The position numbers and the translations under genes are program-made. A stretch of 64,000 nucleotides of DNA from Vulcanisaeta sp. JCM 16159. GTDB taxonomy: Archaea; Thermoproteota; Thermoprotei; Thermoproteales; Thermocladiaceae. The notes below the pieces were generated by a model, which worked only from the letters and a program-made list of their open reading frames with translations, had not been told where the DNA came from and made no database searches. Shown piece by piece: positions 37,089-47,509 of this stretch. The DNA is taken from NCBI RefSeq assembly GCF_001316265.1, contig NZ_BBDN01000004.1, positions 1 to 64,000 on the forward strand, written 5' to 3'. Numbering within the stretch: the first letter of the stretch is position 1; every line of letters starts with the position of its first letter.

Positions 37089-39017
37089 TCAGGGCTTAAG
37101 TGGGGTTATTTTTAGGCTTTTTATCGAGAATATGGCTATGCCCACGGCAAGTACTATTAACGTGATGCCCACTGCTAGGGGTACCACACTATAGCCTACT
37201 GATTGATTAAGTGATAGATTCAATGATGTATTGGCGGTATTATTCATTATTTCTATTGGCATTATGCTTGATATCGTGAATGAGGCATTACATGAATTTG
37301 TTGATGAGGCGAGTTCATAAAGGGCTTGTGAGTATGAGGCTGCTAGTTCATAGAGTTGAAGTGTGGCTTCTAAATCGTATATATTACCGGTTGAGTTGTA
37401 CCTTGTTAGGTAGTAATTACCGAAGTCTATGTATGAAATTGCGAGCATTGGGAATAGGTTACAAGTATTCTCTGCCTCATACGTATTAAATATTGCCAAC
37501 TCCTTCACATAATTCGTGACATTGATTAGATAGCCAGCGCTCATCTCCCCATTCATCACTGGGGTAAATAATAGGTGTAGTATGGCGTCATTGCTCGATA
37601 TAACATCGAGACTCTGCGCAAGCGTTAATGGATAAAGGCCATCTTGGTAATTATTCTGGGCCTCCTGAACCTCCTGCGTTATTGAATTCATGTTCTGAAG
37701 AATGCCCGATGCGCCTATGGCATTTGAAAGTGAGAGCGTGTATTCAGTTATTGATTGGGCATATACTAAGTACATGTTTGTTAATTCCTCAAGGTAGTCC
37801 CTCGATATTGGTGCTCCACCTTTTACCGCATTCAATACCGCCAACCAATCACTAAGGGTCTCTATCCTAGCCTTTGCATAGGCGAGGTTAGTTATTGCGT
37901 CGCCGATGTCATTGCTCATCAGGTCTTGCGACGCAGCATTTAATGACTGTTGGGCGTCAAAGACCCTGTCATAAATGCCAATTATTAGGTCTATGTTTGC
38001 GGTTGTCACATTGTATTGCTGCAGCGTGTTTTCGTAGTTTTGCAGTTCATTATTTAATTGATTGAGTAAGTTCTCTAATTGCGGGGCTGTGTAGTTCTGC
38101 ATCTCGTCCTGGTAATAATTAATTAGTCCCTGGAATCCAAGGCTTGCGGCTGTGTAGTACATGCCCTGGTTTGCATAATTAATAGCTCTCTTAATGTAGC
38201 TACTAACGTTAGGGTCTGTGGAGTTTATGGCGCCTGTGCTTATTATCCTATCGTATATCCTCATCCATAGGAATTTCGTGACGTTGATGTATGCCGTGGT
38301 CTTTAGCGCCTGAGCCTGTATTAATGGTATTGACATATTCACACCCGTGAAGTAATAAATGGCTTGCCTGACATCCATCACAGGTATAACGTTAACTCCG
38401 AGACTCCTTCCATAGCTTATTAAGTTAATTACCTGTCCGCTACTGGTCTGATATATTTGTTGCCCGTATGGTATTAACACGACTTCATAACCTTCCTGAG
38501 CAGCTGCCTTAATCTTAGCAGGTAAGCCACCCACAGGTCCTATTAAGCCATCCGGTAGTATCATCCCGGTCATTACCACGTCAGGGTTTAAGGTATGGTT
38601 TGTTATTAGCGCCCACATTGCGACGGTCATGTAACCGCTTGCTGATGGACCACCGATCTCTAGGGTTGTCGGTTCAACATTTACTAGGAAATTATACTCA
38701 TTAAATGGTTGGTTTGCTAGGTATGTGGCAACCAATGCGGCTATCTGTGATGATGATGGGAATGTACCACTTTCAACCGTTGGTAATGGACTTGACGCAA
38801 TGTATACATAGCCCGAGCCCGGCTTTATTGCCGTTACCGTTATGTTAATGACGGCGCCACTGTCGTTTGATGAAACGGCTAACGCATGTATTGTAATGGA
38901 CCTAACATATATAATAACTTGTTGCCACTCATTAGCTAAGGCAAGTATTAATGTGCCTAATACTAAGATTAAGGTAAACAAAACTACAGCGCCTAATAGT
39001 TTATTGGGTCTCACCAT
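37089..39017 (-). CDS. Membrane-anchored Lon-like (S16) serine protease without ATPase domain
   Basis: About 642 residues. Helix 1 (KLLGAVVLFTLILVLGTLIL) at the N-terminus and a C-terminal helix (SVVPLAVGITLIVLAVGIAI) bracket a long extracytoplasmic region. It carries a Lon protease fold with the Ser-Lys dyad: GGPSASGYM (Ser near residue 125) and GLIGPVGGLPAKIKAA (Lys near 168). No AAA+ domain is present. The rest is helical with repeated Asn- and Gln-rich segments. ATG 39017 lies 26-33 bases after a TATA-like TTTTATTAAT, so it is preferred over the upstream in-frame start at 39083. Probably acts on surface or misfolded membrane proteins. Confidence 0.8.
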   Translation of the reverse strand: MVRPNKLLGAVVLFTLILVLGTLILALANEWQQVIIYVRSITIHALAVSSNDSGAVINITVTAIKPGSGYVYIASSPLPTVESGTFPSSSQIAALVATYLANQPFNEYNFLVNVEPTTLEIGGPSASGYMTVAMWALITNHTLNPDVVMTGMILPDGLIGPVGGLPAKIKAAAQEGYEVVLIPYGQQIYQTSSGQVINLISYGRSLGVNVIPVMDVRQAIYYFTGVNMSIPLIQAQALKTTAYINVTKFLWMRIYDRIISTGAINSTDPNVSSYIKRAINYANQGMYYTAASLGFQGLINYYQDEMQNYTAPQLENLLNQLNNELQNYENTLQQYNVTTANIDLIIGIYDRVFDAQQSLNAASQDLMSNDIGDAITNLAYAKARIETLSDWLAVLNAVKGGAPISRDYLEELTNMYLVYAQSITEYTLSLSNAIGASGILQNMNSITQEVQEAQNNYQDGLYPLTLAQSLDVISSNDAILHLLFTPVMNGEMSAGYLINVTNYVKELAIFNTYEAENTCNLFPMLAISYIDFGNYYLTRYNSTGNIYDLEATLQLYELAASYSQALYELASSTNSCNASFTISSIMPIEIMNNTANTSLNLSLNQSVGYSVVPLAVGITLIVLAVGIAIFSIKSLKITPLKP

Positions 39018-39101
39018 ACAAGGCGTTGTTAATCCCTTGAAATTAATAAAACTTACACACTTTAATGGTTTGATTTGGATCAATTATTGATAATAAGTTC
39101 C

Positions 39102-40042
39102 TCATGCTAATAACGCCACTAATACGGCCTTAGCCGTATGCAATCTATTCTCCGCCTGATCCCAAACAATGCTTTGTGGACCATCAATTACATCATCAGT
39201 AACCTCCTCATCCCTGTGAGCAGGTAGGCAGTGCATGAACACTGCCTGAGGACCAGCCTTTCTCATTAATTCAGCATTAACTTGGTATGGCCTAAATACC
39301 TTCTTCCTCTCCTCGGCCTCGGCCTCCATGCCCATGCTAACCCAGACATCGGTATACACGGCATCAACGCCCCTGACATCCTCGGTACTGTCACTAATTA
39401 CTATGTTAGCGCCCGTCCTCCTTACATCCTCGTTCAATGACTCGGCGAATTTGGTCGGCCAATACCTCCTTGGCGAAATTATCCTAACCTCCCAACCAAG
39501 CTTGGCTCCGATTATCATTAAGGAATGTGCGATGTTATTATCACCATCACCGACAAAGGCCACCCTTAACCCCTCGAGTTTACCCTTAACCTCCCATAAG
39601 GTTAATGCATCAGCCAACGCCTGCAGTGGGTGTTCTTTATCGCTTAGGGCATTTATTACGGGTGCCACTGCTACTTAGCCATCTCTATTAACGACTCGTG
39701 CTTATACACCCTAGCCGCTATGGCGTCCACGAACCTATCAACGACTCTTGCCGTGTCGGCTATGGTCTCTCCACGACCAAGCTGAAGCTCCTGTGGGTTT
39801 GAGTAGATTACGTGCATCCCTAGCTGGGTCGCAGCCACGTCGAGGCTTACCCTAGTCCTTGTACTCGGCTTCTCAAAGATCATGAGTAGCGTCCTGCCTC
39901 TCAGTACGTCGTTATACCGCTCCCCCTGGTAGTACCGGAATTTAAGGTCCCGGGACAGGCTCAGTAAGTACTTTATCTCGTCTGTTGTGTAATCCATGAG
40001 TGTTATGAAGTCCCTACCTCTGAGTGCCCTTATGTTGGTCAC
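39102..40042 (-). CDS. argF: Ornithine carbamoyltransferase (frameshifted)
   Basis: About 314 residues. It makes citrulline from ornithine and carbamoyl phosphate in arginine synthesis. The carbamoyl-phosphate motif is FEKPSTRTRVS near residue 57; others are VRFADAIAAR-like (VDRFVDAIAARVYKH), DKEHPLQALADALT, FVGDGDNNIAHSL and MHCLPAHRDEEV near the C-terminus. The frame is lost near 39673: one extra G gives EMAKVAVAPVINALSDKEHP. It is convergent with neither neighbour and stands alone, between the protease and top6A. Confidence 0.93.
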
Positions 40043-40121
40043 GTGATTAATTACGGATTAGGGTATTAAAGCGTGACCTCACGGCGCTAAGTTTTTAATA
40101 GCGAGTGCTTTGTCATTGATC

Positions 40122-41230
40122 GTGGCTAGGAGTAGAAATGAGGTACTTAAGGTTCTTGAGGATTGGGGCAATTCGGTAACAAATACGGTACTTAATAATG
40201 AGGAGCCAATTCTCGAAATACCATCAAGAACGTTAAGCAACACTATTTGGGACCCAAAGAGGAAGATGCTGATCCTTGGGCCTGAAAAGCTGAGGAGGAG
40301 GTTTCTTGACCTTAAGGAGTCCAAGAGGTTCATGCAGACAATGCTCATGCTTAAGTTAATTGTTCAGGCCATAAGGGAGGGTGTTTACCCAACAATAAGG
40401 GACCTTTACTACAATGGTAAACACACCATGGAGTTCAAGGCAGACATTGTAAACAAGGTCATTAGGGAAAACACATGGGACGAGCAGTCGGAGTCCAACG
40501 CGGTCATTGAGGATATTGAGGTGGCCACCGGAATCCTCAGGGAGGAGATGGGGCTCTCGGCTGATGTTAAGGGTAAGGTCGTGGGGCCGATAATCGTTAG
40601 GTCAAAGGCTTCGAGATAGACGCCACAAAGCTAGGCGATACCGCGCTGAGTTTACCGCCAAACCCCGATGATCTCGATATTGTCAAGGTCGAGGCTAATT
40701 ACGTGCTCGTTATTGAGAAGGACGCAATATTTCAAAGGCTCAACAGGGAGGGCTTCTGGAATAAGGAGAGTTGTCTACTAATTACGGCTAAGGGTATGCC
40801 GGACAGAGCCACGAGAAGGTTTGTTAGGAGACTTAACGAGGAGTATAAATTACCAGTCTTCGTATTAACTGACGGTGATCCATATGGGTGGTACATATAC
40901 AGTGTTTACAAGAGTGGCTCAATAAAGCTTAGTTACGAAAGCGATAGATTAGCAACCCCCGAGGCTAAGTTTGTGGGTGTTACAGCGACGGACATTCGTA
41001 CTTACAAAATCAGTGATGAGTACGTCATAAAGGCTACGGATAGGGACCTAAAGAGGGCCCAGGAACTTATTAGGTATCCCTGGTTCCAAAGTGATCACTG
41101 GAAGAAGGAGATTGAGCTCTTCCTTAGGACGAAGAAGAAGGTTGAGATTGAGGCCTTATCAACCCACGGCCTTAAGTTCCTCCATGATTACCTCACCGAC
41201 AAGATTCATGGTAATAAATTCATTGATTAA
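40122..41230 (+). CDS. top6A: DNA topoisomerase VI subunit A (frameshifted)
   Basis: About 370 residues. The Spo11-like subunit that makes the double-strand break in type IIB topoisomerase, acting as a heterotetramer with subunit B. The catalytic tyrosine lies in TIRDLYYNGKHT. The Toprim metal site shows VIEKDAIFQRL and VLTDGDPYGWYIY. GTG 40122 (VARSRNEVLKVLEDW) lies 26 bases after the TATA box GTTTTTAATA and is preferred over TTG 40110. The frame is lost near 40607: AAAGGCT should be AAAGGGCT, giving RSKGFEIDATKLG. Subunit B is not in the window. Confidence 0.93.
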
Positions 41231-41292
41231 GATTAAGCATAATTAATGCAGGAATAATGATTTTAAATGCGCAATTAGGCTATGTCATCATA

Positions 41293-42264
41293 ATGCTAAT
41301 TGATAATTATGGGAGGCCCTGGTTAAAGCTTAGGATCGTGGTCAACAGCGTATGTAATTACAGATGCATCTTTTGTCACTTTGAGGGGCAGGGCAAGTTT
41401 TTAAGTAGGGAGTTAAGTGCCGAGGACATTGGTTTTGTGGCCTCTGTGGCTAAGGAATTGGGTGTTGATGATTTTAAGATAACAGGCGGTGAACCATTGT
41501 TACGTAGGGATATTGTCAAGGTTGTGGATGAAATAAATAAGGTTGATCCTAAGGACCTCTCATTAACAACTAATGGTTATTTACTTGATGTTTATGCTAA
41601 GGAATTACTTAATCATGGGTTACGTAGATTAAACATATCTCTTCATTCATTAGATCGTAGGAAGTATAGGTTCATAACTGGAGTTGATGCCTTAGATAAG
41701 GTTCTTGAGAACATTGACTACGTGAGTGGGCTGGGTTTTAAGCAAATAAAGCTGAACGTGGTTGTGCTAAGGGGGCTTAACACGGATGAGATACCAATGA
41801 TGATAAGGTTCGCCGCTAAGTACGGCTTCGTTCTTCAGCTAATAGAGTTAATGCCCATGGGTGATGGCTTCCCCGTATTTGCCAGGTACTACGATGACCT
41901 GAGCGACATAGTTAATTGGTTAAATAAGCACGGTAAGTTACTGGGGACGAGGAAGGATCTCCATAATAGGCCCATTTATGAGGTCGATGGAGTTAAGGTT
42001 GAGATAGTTAAGAATTATAATAACCCGACATTCTGTGCGGGATGTACGACAATGAGGTTAACAAGTGATGGTAGGTTAAAGACCTGCCTATACAAGGAGC
42101 CCGTTGTTGACCTATGGCCGTACATAAAGGAGAGGGATAGGGATGGCTTGATGAAGGCTATGATGTATGCAAACTCATTAAGAAAGCCTAATTTCGTAGA
42201 GGGCGCATCTGGTGATTTGAGTAGGATAAGGATTAGGGTTCGTGTTGGGAGCCTTGTTTACTGA
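41293..42264 (+). CDS. moaA: GTP 3',8-cyclase MoaA (molybdopterin/tungstopterin synthesis)
   Basis: An intact radical SAM enzyme that starts synthesis of the pterin cofactor from GTP. The radical SAM cluster is CNYRCIFCH, with KITGGEPLLRRD following. The C-terminal cluster is CAGCTTMRLTSDGRLKTCLY, and the typical GDLSRIRIRVRVG tail closes the protein. ATG 41293 (MLIDNYGRPWLKLR) lies about 27 bases after the TATA box TTTTAAATG (41261-41269); an upstream in-frame start at 41257 would precede it and is rejected. The gene converges on queF-L with a 32-base overlap. The cofactor suits the tungsten uptake genes wtpAB. Confidence 0.93.
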   Translation: MLIDNYGRPWLKLRIVVNSVCNYRCIFCHFEGQGKFLSRELSAEDIGFVASVAKELGVDDFKITGGEPLLRRDIVKVVDEINKVDPKDLSLTTNGYLLDVYAKELLNHGLRRLNISLHSLDRRKYRFITGVDALDKVLENIDYVSGLGFKQIKLNVVVLRGLNTDEIPMMIRFAAKYGFVLQLIELMPMGDGFPVFARYYDDLSDIVNWLNKHGKLLGTRKDLHNRPIYEVDGVKVEIVKNYNNPTFCAGCTTMRLTSDGRLKTCLYKEPVVDLWPYIKERDRDGLMKAMMYANSLRKPNFVEGASGDLSRIRIRVRVGSLVY

Positions 42265-42586
42265 TATTACGTCTTATTACATATTTAATGCCTTTATAAT
42301 TACTTGTGAGGGTCACCGTTATTTCAATTGGATTTAGGGTCCTTACGATCTCATTTACTAACTCGTTAATTAGGTCCTCGTGATAAATGACCCTGTCCTT
42401 AAATCCATCTAAATACTCCCTGAGGCTGTTCAATTCTATATAGACACAACCACCATCATTGCATGCTGGCTTATACTCCACCTCAATGACGTAATTATCA
42501 ACACTACTATCCACTGGGCATATTGCTGAAAAGGATGTCTCAAGATGTACATAATCAACAAGTCCCGCCTTTATTGTCCTTATCAT
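42233..42586 (-). CDS. QueF-like archaeosine synthase (QueF-L)
   Basis: 117 residues, matching the short crenarchaeal QueF-L family. The enzyme converts preQ0 already inserted in tRNA (position 15) to archaeosine with ammonia, replacing ArcS. The nucleophile Cys23 sits in SAICPVDSS. EVEYKPACNDGGCVYIEL and YHEDLINELVNEIVRTLNP are typical of the QueF (T-fold) superfamily. Canonical QueF is an NADPH-dependent nitrile reductase, and QueF-L lacks that domain. Its ATG overlaps the TGA of the upstream membrane protein. Confidence 0.85.
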   Translation of the reverse strand: MIRTIKAGLVDYVHLETSFSAICPVDSSVDNYVIEVEYKPACNDGGCVYIELNSLREYLDGFKDRVIYHEDLINELVNEIVRTLNPIEITVTLTSNYKGIKYVIRRNISKQGSQHEP

Positions 42587-43101
42587 TAAATGGACATGGC
42601 ACTTTCAATGTTTATACATATTAACCTCTCATTACACAACCTCCTAATTACCGCCCTTAATTTATCTAATTCACTCTCACTAATCCACACCTTAACAATT
42701 TCCCTATCACCGGAGATGAAGGTTACAGACCAGGTGTTGAGTCTCGGTATTGAGGATATCGGTATTAGCCTCATGTTTATGACCCTTACGGTGTTAATCA
42801 CAGGCCTTACCCTAATCCTGGTTATCTCGTATATTGGTAATTCAATTCTCTCAGAACCTCTTAATGCAATAAATTTATCAGGATACATGATAACCTCATT
42901 CCTCTTAATAACCCTCTTAGCGACAATCATTATTAGCGCTATAAATATTGGCGGTAGTGATGTGAGCGCCGCGTCAATAATTGATTGTGTTAATACGTAA
43001 ATCACTACGGCGCCTATGAGCATAAGCGTTATCACAATGCCCGCGTATAAATTAATGATGTACGCCGGATCCTCAACAACATGCCATAAGGGTTTACTCA
43101 T
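42586..43101 (-). CDS. Uncharacterised membrane protein with PH-like domain
   Basis: 171 residues. Two membrane helices (LYAGIVITLMLIGAVVIYVL and SLPPIFIALIMIVA) are followed by a soluble domain resembling bacterial PH-like (bPH) modules (DKFIALRGSERIELPIYEITRIRV, and later SVTFISGDREIVKVWISE). Function is unknown. The gene shares a start/stop overlap with queF-L, so the two are co-transcribed. Its link to tRNA modification is probably only transcriptional. Confidence 0.55.
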   Translation of the reverse strand: MSKPLWHVVEDPAYIINLYAGIVITLMLIGAVVIYVLTQSIIDAALTSLPPIFIALIMIVAKRVIKRNEVIMYPDKFIALRGSERIELPIYEITRIRVRPVINTVRVINMRLIPISSIPRLNTWSVTFISGDREIVKVWISESELDKLRAVIRRLCNERLICINIESAMSI

Positions 43102-43134
43102 TTTTAAGTAATGATTGACCAGAATTATTAAGGC

Positions 43135-44003
43135 TTATTCCATGAACTCGTTTACCCCAGTCTTATTCACGGGCATCCTCCAGTCAATCCCCAAGGTCCT
43201 CATGGAAATCCTAGGCACTATTGGCGACCTCCTCTTGTGCTCGGTATTCAATACCCTACGCCACACGGTCTGCACAAGCTCAATGGGCTTACCCGTGGCC
43301 TCAGCCGCTTGCTCAACGCTCATCCTATAATCAACGAGCGCGTGTAGAATCACATCAACATCCTCATACTTAACGCCGAGCTCACCCTCGGCTGTTTGAC
43401 CCTCCCAGAGCCTTGGGCTTGACGGCTTAAAGGCTATGTTATCGGGTAAACCGAGGTACCTACCCAGGTACCTGACTTGGGTCTTGTAGAGGTCGCCTAT
43501 TGGTAGTATGTCAACGCCGCCATCGCCATACTTGGTGAAGTACCCAATCAATAACTCACTCTTATCCCAGTGCCTGCCACAACCTTATTGAATCTATTGG
43601 CGAAGTAATAAAGGAGTGTCATCCTAATCCTTGGGAGGAGATTGCCAACGGCTATCTTATCGCCCTCATCAAACTCAGGTATTGACTCGGCAAAGGCGTT
43701 TCTAATCCTGCCAATATCTATGTAGTAGTACTTAATACCAAGGGTCTCTGCGACATACTTAGCATCCCTAATGTCCTCAGGTGGCGTGGTCTTATACGGC
43801 AGTATCAAACCAATGACGCTATCCCTACCCAAGGCTCTAACGAGTAGGTATGCCGTAACGCTGGAGTCAACACCACCGCTAAGCCCAATGACTGCGCCTG
43901 TTGCCCCTGCATCCTTAATATACGACCTAATGAAGTCTATGATCCTCTGAGCCACGTATTCATAGTCAATACGTATTAGGTTCTCGAGGGTTATCTTAGG
44001 CAC
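43135..44003 (-). CDS. nadE: NAD+ synthase (frameshifted)
   Basis: About 290 residues. It amidates nicotinic acid adenine dinucleotide to NAD+ with ATP and ammonia. The ATP-pyrophosphatase P-loop GLSGGVDSSVTAYLL lies near residue 41. LPYKTTPPEDIRDA, GNLLPRIRMTLLYYFAN and SSPRLWEGQTAEGELG follow. The frame is lost near 43564: one extra A gives [21 protein letters not shown]. It lacks a glutaminase domain, as in ammonia-dependent enzymes. A nitrilase-family gene is divergent from it, 88 bases away, and may supply ammonia. Confidence 0.93.
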
Positions 44004-44091
44004 ATGTAACTGATAATCATGGACTTTTATTGCTTACCCAATTTGCAAAATGGGGTTTGTATTTTTAATTCCCCACATGCGCCATTAATTA

Positions 44092-44990
44092 ATGCTTAGA
44101 ATACACCTGCTACAGTACAGTAGTAAACTTGGCGATGTGGAATTCAACCTAGATAGGCTGATTAAGGCGATGGACGCGCTCTGCGTGGGTGATGGAGCCG
44201 ACCTAGTAGTAACCCCCGAGCTTTACCTACCAGGCTATATGTCTAAGGACTTATTCTTTCAAATTGCTGAGCCAATAGGTGGTAGGCTATTACGAGGCTC
44301 GTAATGGAAGCCAGGAAGAGGAATTGCCACGTTATAGTTGGATTTGCGGAGAGGAATGAGGATACTCACGTACTCTATAACACGGCGGTTGCCGTGGGGC
44401 CTGATGGGGTATTAGCCGTTTATAGGAAGAGACACTTACCGTCATATGGCGTGTTTGATGAGTATAGGTACTTCGGTATTGGTAAGGGCGATATACCGGT
44501 AATTAATGTTAACGGTCATAAGGTAGGCATTGCAATATGCTATGATGCATTCTATCCAGAGGTTTCGAGGACGATGATGCTGAAGGGTGCCGAGGTGCAC
44601 GTATACATAAGCGCCGCACCGGATATGTCCAGGCTCCACTTCGAGACATTCATGGTGGCAAGGGCCCTTGAAAACGTGGCATACACCGTTTATGTAAATA
44701 CCGTGGGGCAATATGACGGGCTTGGGTTCTTCGGGGGCAGCCACGTGGTTAACCCACTGGGTAACGTGCTCATTAAGGCTAGGTATTATGAGGAGGATGT
44801 TAAGACCGTGGAGATCAACCCAAGCGACATTATTAATTATAGGAGCCATAGACCAATACTTAAGGACCTCGACCCAAGCGATGTTGACCTAGTGGTTAAG
44901 GCACTCAATGAGTACGTAAATCCGAAGCCACCAATCATTAAACCTAGGGAGAAGGAAACGCAGCAATTGGCGATTACTGATAATCAGTAA
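44092..44990 (+). CDS. Carbon-nitrogen hydrolase (nitrilase superfamily, frameshifted)
   Basis: About 300 residues with the Glu-Lys-Cys triad of the nitrilase superfamily: VVTPELYLPGYM, YRKRHLPSYGVFDE and GIAICYDAFYPEV. Members are amidases, ureidopropionases or glutaminase domains. The frame is lost near 44293: one extra A gives GRLLTRLVMEARKRN. It is divergent from nadE, and in bacterial glutamine-dependent NadE a nitrilase domain supplies the ammonia. That suggests a split arrangement here, but the link is inferred. The protein has a charged C-terminal tail (KPREKETQQ). Confidence 0.82.
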
Positions 44991-45048
44991 TTTTAAAGTT
45001 AGAACTAATGATGAATTGAGTTTTAATTAAATCACGACATTGCGTTTA

Positions 45049-46294
45049 TTATTTCAATTGATCAATTATTTCTATCAACGCATCACCAAACTCCTTAGTA
45101 CCCAATGGCTGAACACCCATAAACCTGGCCAAGTCCTGCGTGACCTTCTTCTGGTTAATGGCCTCTGTTATCGCCCTATCAATCAAGTCCGCAGCCTCCC
45201 TCCAACCCATGAACCTAAGCATCAACTCACCACCCCTGATTATACCCGTTGGGTTAGCCACGTTCTTACCGGCGTACTTAGGCGCTGTGCCGTGTACGGC
45301 CTCGAACATGCCGCCAGTATCGCCGACGTTCGCGCCGCCAAGCACTCCAATATCGCCTATGAGGCTCCGGCAGCATCGCTTATGTAGTCACCGTTTAGGT
45401 TTGGTGCAAGTATTACGTCATAGTTCTCGGGCCTCGTGATTATTTGTTGGAACATGTTATCGGCTATCCTATCATTAACGAGCAATTTGCCTGGCGGTAC
45501 CTTACCACCATAGAGCTTATTCACCTCCTCCTCGGTAACTATGTAGTCCCTGAACTCCTTAAGTGCTACCTCATAGGCCCACTCCCTGAAGGCGCCCTCC
45601 GTGTACTTCATTATGTTGCCCTTGTGCATTATTGTTACGGACCTCCTCTTATTCTCAATGGCAAACCTGAGCGCGAACCTTGTTATTCTCTGGGTCTTAT
45701 ACTTACTAATTGGCTTGATGCCTATCCCAGTGTCATCCTCAAGCTCTATTTTCAACTCATCCTTAAGGAACTTCCTCAACTTAGCGGCCTCCGGACTGTC
45801 CCAACTCCACTCAATGCCTCTGTATAGGTCATCGGTGTTCTCCCTAATGATTACCATATCAACCTCTCAGGGTGCTTGAGTGGTGATTCGAGACCAGGCA
45901 TGTACTTAACAGGCCTGACATTGGCATATGCATCCAGGATCATCCTAATGGCAACATTTATTGACCTCCAACCACCACCAATCGGGGTCTCCAGTGGTCC
46001 CTTAAGGACAACCCTGTACTTCGTGATTAGGTTTATGGTTTCCTCAGGGAACCTATTGCCATATACCTTCTCAGCCTCCTCGCCTGCATAAACCTTAACC
46101 CACTTGATCTCCCTTGAACCTCCATAGGCCTTCTCAACAGCCTTATTGATTACCTTAATGGCCACATTCGTTATTTCAGGCCCTATTCCATCACCCTCGA
46201 TGTAGAGTATTATTGGTTTCTTAGGTACGTTCCAAATACCACCCTGAACAACGATTGGTTCTCCATCCTCTGGTATCTTAATTCTAGATGCCAT
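45049..46294 (-). CDS. icd: Isocitrate dehydrogenase (two frameshifts)
   Basis: About 416 residues, a NAD(P)-dependent isocitrate dehydrogenase of the archaeal/bacterial type. Landmarks are YIEGDGIGPEITNVAIKVI, the corrected VDMVIIRENTDDLYRGIEW, IMHKGNIMKYTEGAFREW and GGMFEAVHGTAPKYAGKNVA. Frameshifts: near 45866 (HPER joined to VDMVII by one base in the G/T region) and near 45362 (GCCTC should be GCCCTC, giving AAGALIGDIGVLGGANVGD). It lies back to back with dphB. Cofactor specificity cannot be decided by eye. Confidence 0.94.
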
Positions 46295-46363
46295 CTATAT
46301 TTACATAACTACTACGCTTTTAAATTTTTTCAATAATCGAAGGAATAATGAGGGGGTAAGAAA

Positions 46364-47189
46364 ATGCCGACGCTGTACATCGTAGGTCTTGGTCTAAGCC
46401 CTGGTAATATTACGACAGAGGCCTTAGGTATTATGCGGACTGCCGATTCAGTATTTCTAGAGGTCTATACGTCAAAGGGACCTGCTGAGTTTATTAATTA
46501 CCTAAGGGGAATTAGGAGTGATTTTGTTCTTGTTTCAAGGGAAGACTTGGAAGATAGAAATGGCGAGGTATTAATGAGAGAATTGGAGAAGGGACGTGAT
46601 GCAGCCCTCTTAGTTATTGGTGATCCCATGATAGCTACAACACATGCGGCCATTGCTGTCATTGCCAAAAAAACGAGGCTTCAAGGTTAAGGTTATTAAT
46701 TCCGTGAGCATAGTTTGCGCATTAATTAGTCAACTTGGTCTATCGCCATATAAACTAGGTCCCTTGGCAACCATAACGTATCCAAGAATGGGAGTGTTGA
46801 GTATGAGGGCTTATGAGGTACTTAATGAGAATCTCAGTCGTGGGCTTCACACAATATTACTACTTGATATTAAGGATGGTGGTGACTTCATGAATGTTCA
46901 AGAAGCCGTGGAACTCCTTAAGAAGATGGAGAATATTGGTAAGTTGGGTATTGTGAGCAATGATTTGATGGTGATCTATGCTGCCAGGATTGGTTGGGAT
47001 AACCAAGGTATTAAGATATCAACGGTAAATGACGTACCCGATATGGGTGACACGCCGCATACAATAGTTATTCCTGGCCTACTTAACCCAGTGGAGCAGG
47101 ATTACCTCGTTAATATTCTAGGTGCCAATGAGGAATTGGTACGTAGACATACGGCATTTATCAGTAGATTTATTAATAAGTCTCCCTAG
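46364..47189 (+). CDS. dphB: Diphthine synthase DphB/Dph5 (frameshifted at A7)
   Basis: About 275 residues. It methylates the modified histidine of elongation factor 2 on the way to diphthamide. It is related to tetrapyrrole methylases but begins TLYIVGLGLSPGNITTEALG, and shows LVIGDPMIATTHAAI and SIVCALISQLGLSPYKLG, all typical of Dph5. The frame is lost in a run of seven A at 46666-46672; six A give AVIAKKRGFKVKVINSVS. A single overlong homopolymer is the simplest reason. It is followed on the other strand by a short DUF504 gene. Confidence 0.92.
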
Positions 47190-47196
47190 TCACGGT

Positions 47197-47451
47197 CTAG
47201 TGCGGCACATTTCTACGGAATATCACTGTACCATTCTTATGTCTAATCTCCACAACCCTGTGGTAGGGTATGTACGTTTCCCTACCACTATTACTGATGT
47301 ATGTAAACCCATCTCTGCTTATTGAAATGATCCTTGATAGGTCTATAATCTCTTCATTATTTGGTGAACCCCTTGATACAAAAATAACGACGTAATTATC
47401 GATTTGATTAGTCCACTTGAGTTTATTCAGGATTTCCCTGATGGTTACCAT
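47197..47451 (-). CDS. DUF504 (UPF0248) family protein
   Basis: 84 residues and intact. The pattern REILNKLKWT, VVIFVSRGSPNNE and YIPYHRVVEIRHKNGTVIFRR is that of DUF504, a small archaeal family of unknown function. It has no signal, membrane helix or catalytic motif. It converges on dphB with a 7-base gap. Confidence 0.8.
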   Translation of the reverse strand: MVTIREILNKLKWTNQIDNYVVIFVSRGSPNNEEIIDLSRIISISRDGFTYISNSGRETYIPYHRVVEIRHKNGTVIFRRNVPH

Positions 47452-47509
47452 TTAATTCGGGAGAATTAGTCGCAAGCCATTATTTAATACTAACTATAAT
47501 TATGACACC

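Noticed and set aside
38000-38700. Coiled-coil or S-layer interpretation of the Lon-like protein's C-terminal region
   Set aside because: The Asn/Gln-rich helices are suggestive, but no clear heptad pattern or S-layer motif is visible, so only the protease domain is named.
46666-46672. Possible programmed frameshift at the A7 run in dphB
   Set aside because: A7 is a classic slippery run and the frame changes exactly there, but six A restores the family sequence and more than forty other homopolymer breaks occur in the window. A sequencing error is simpler.
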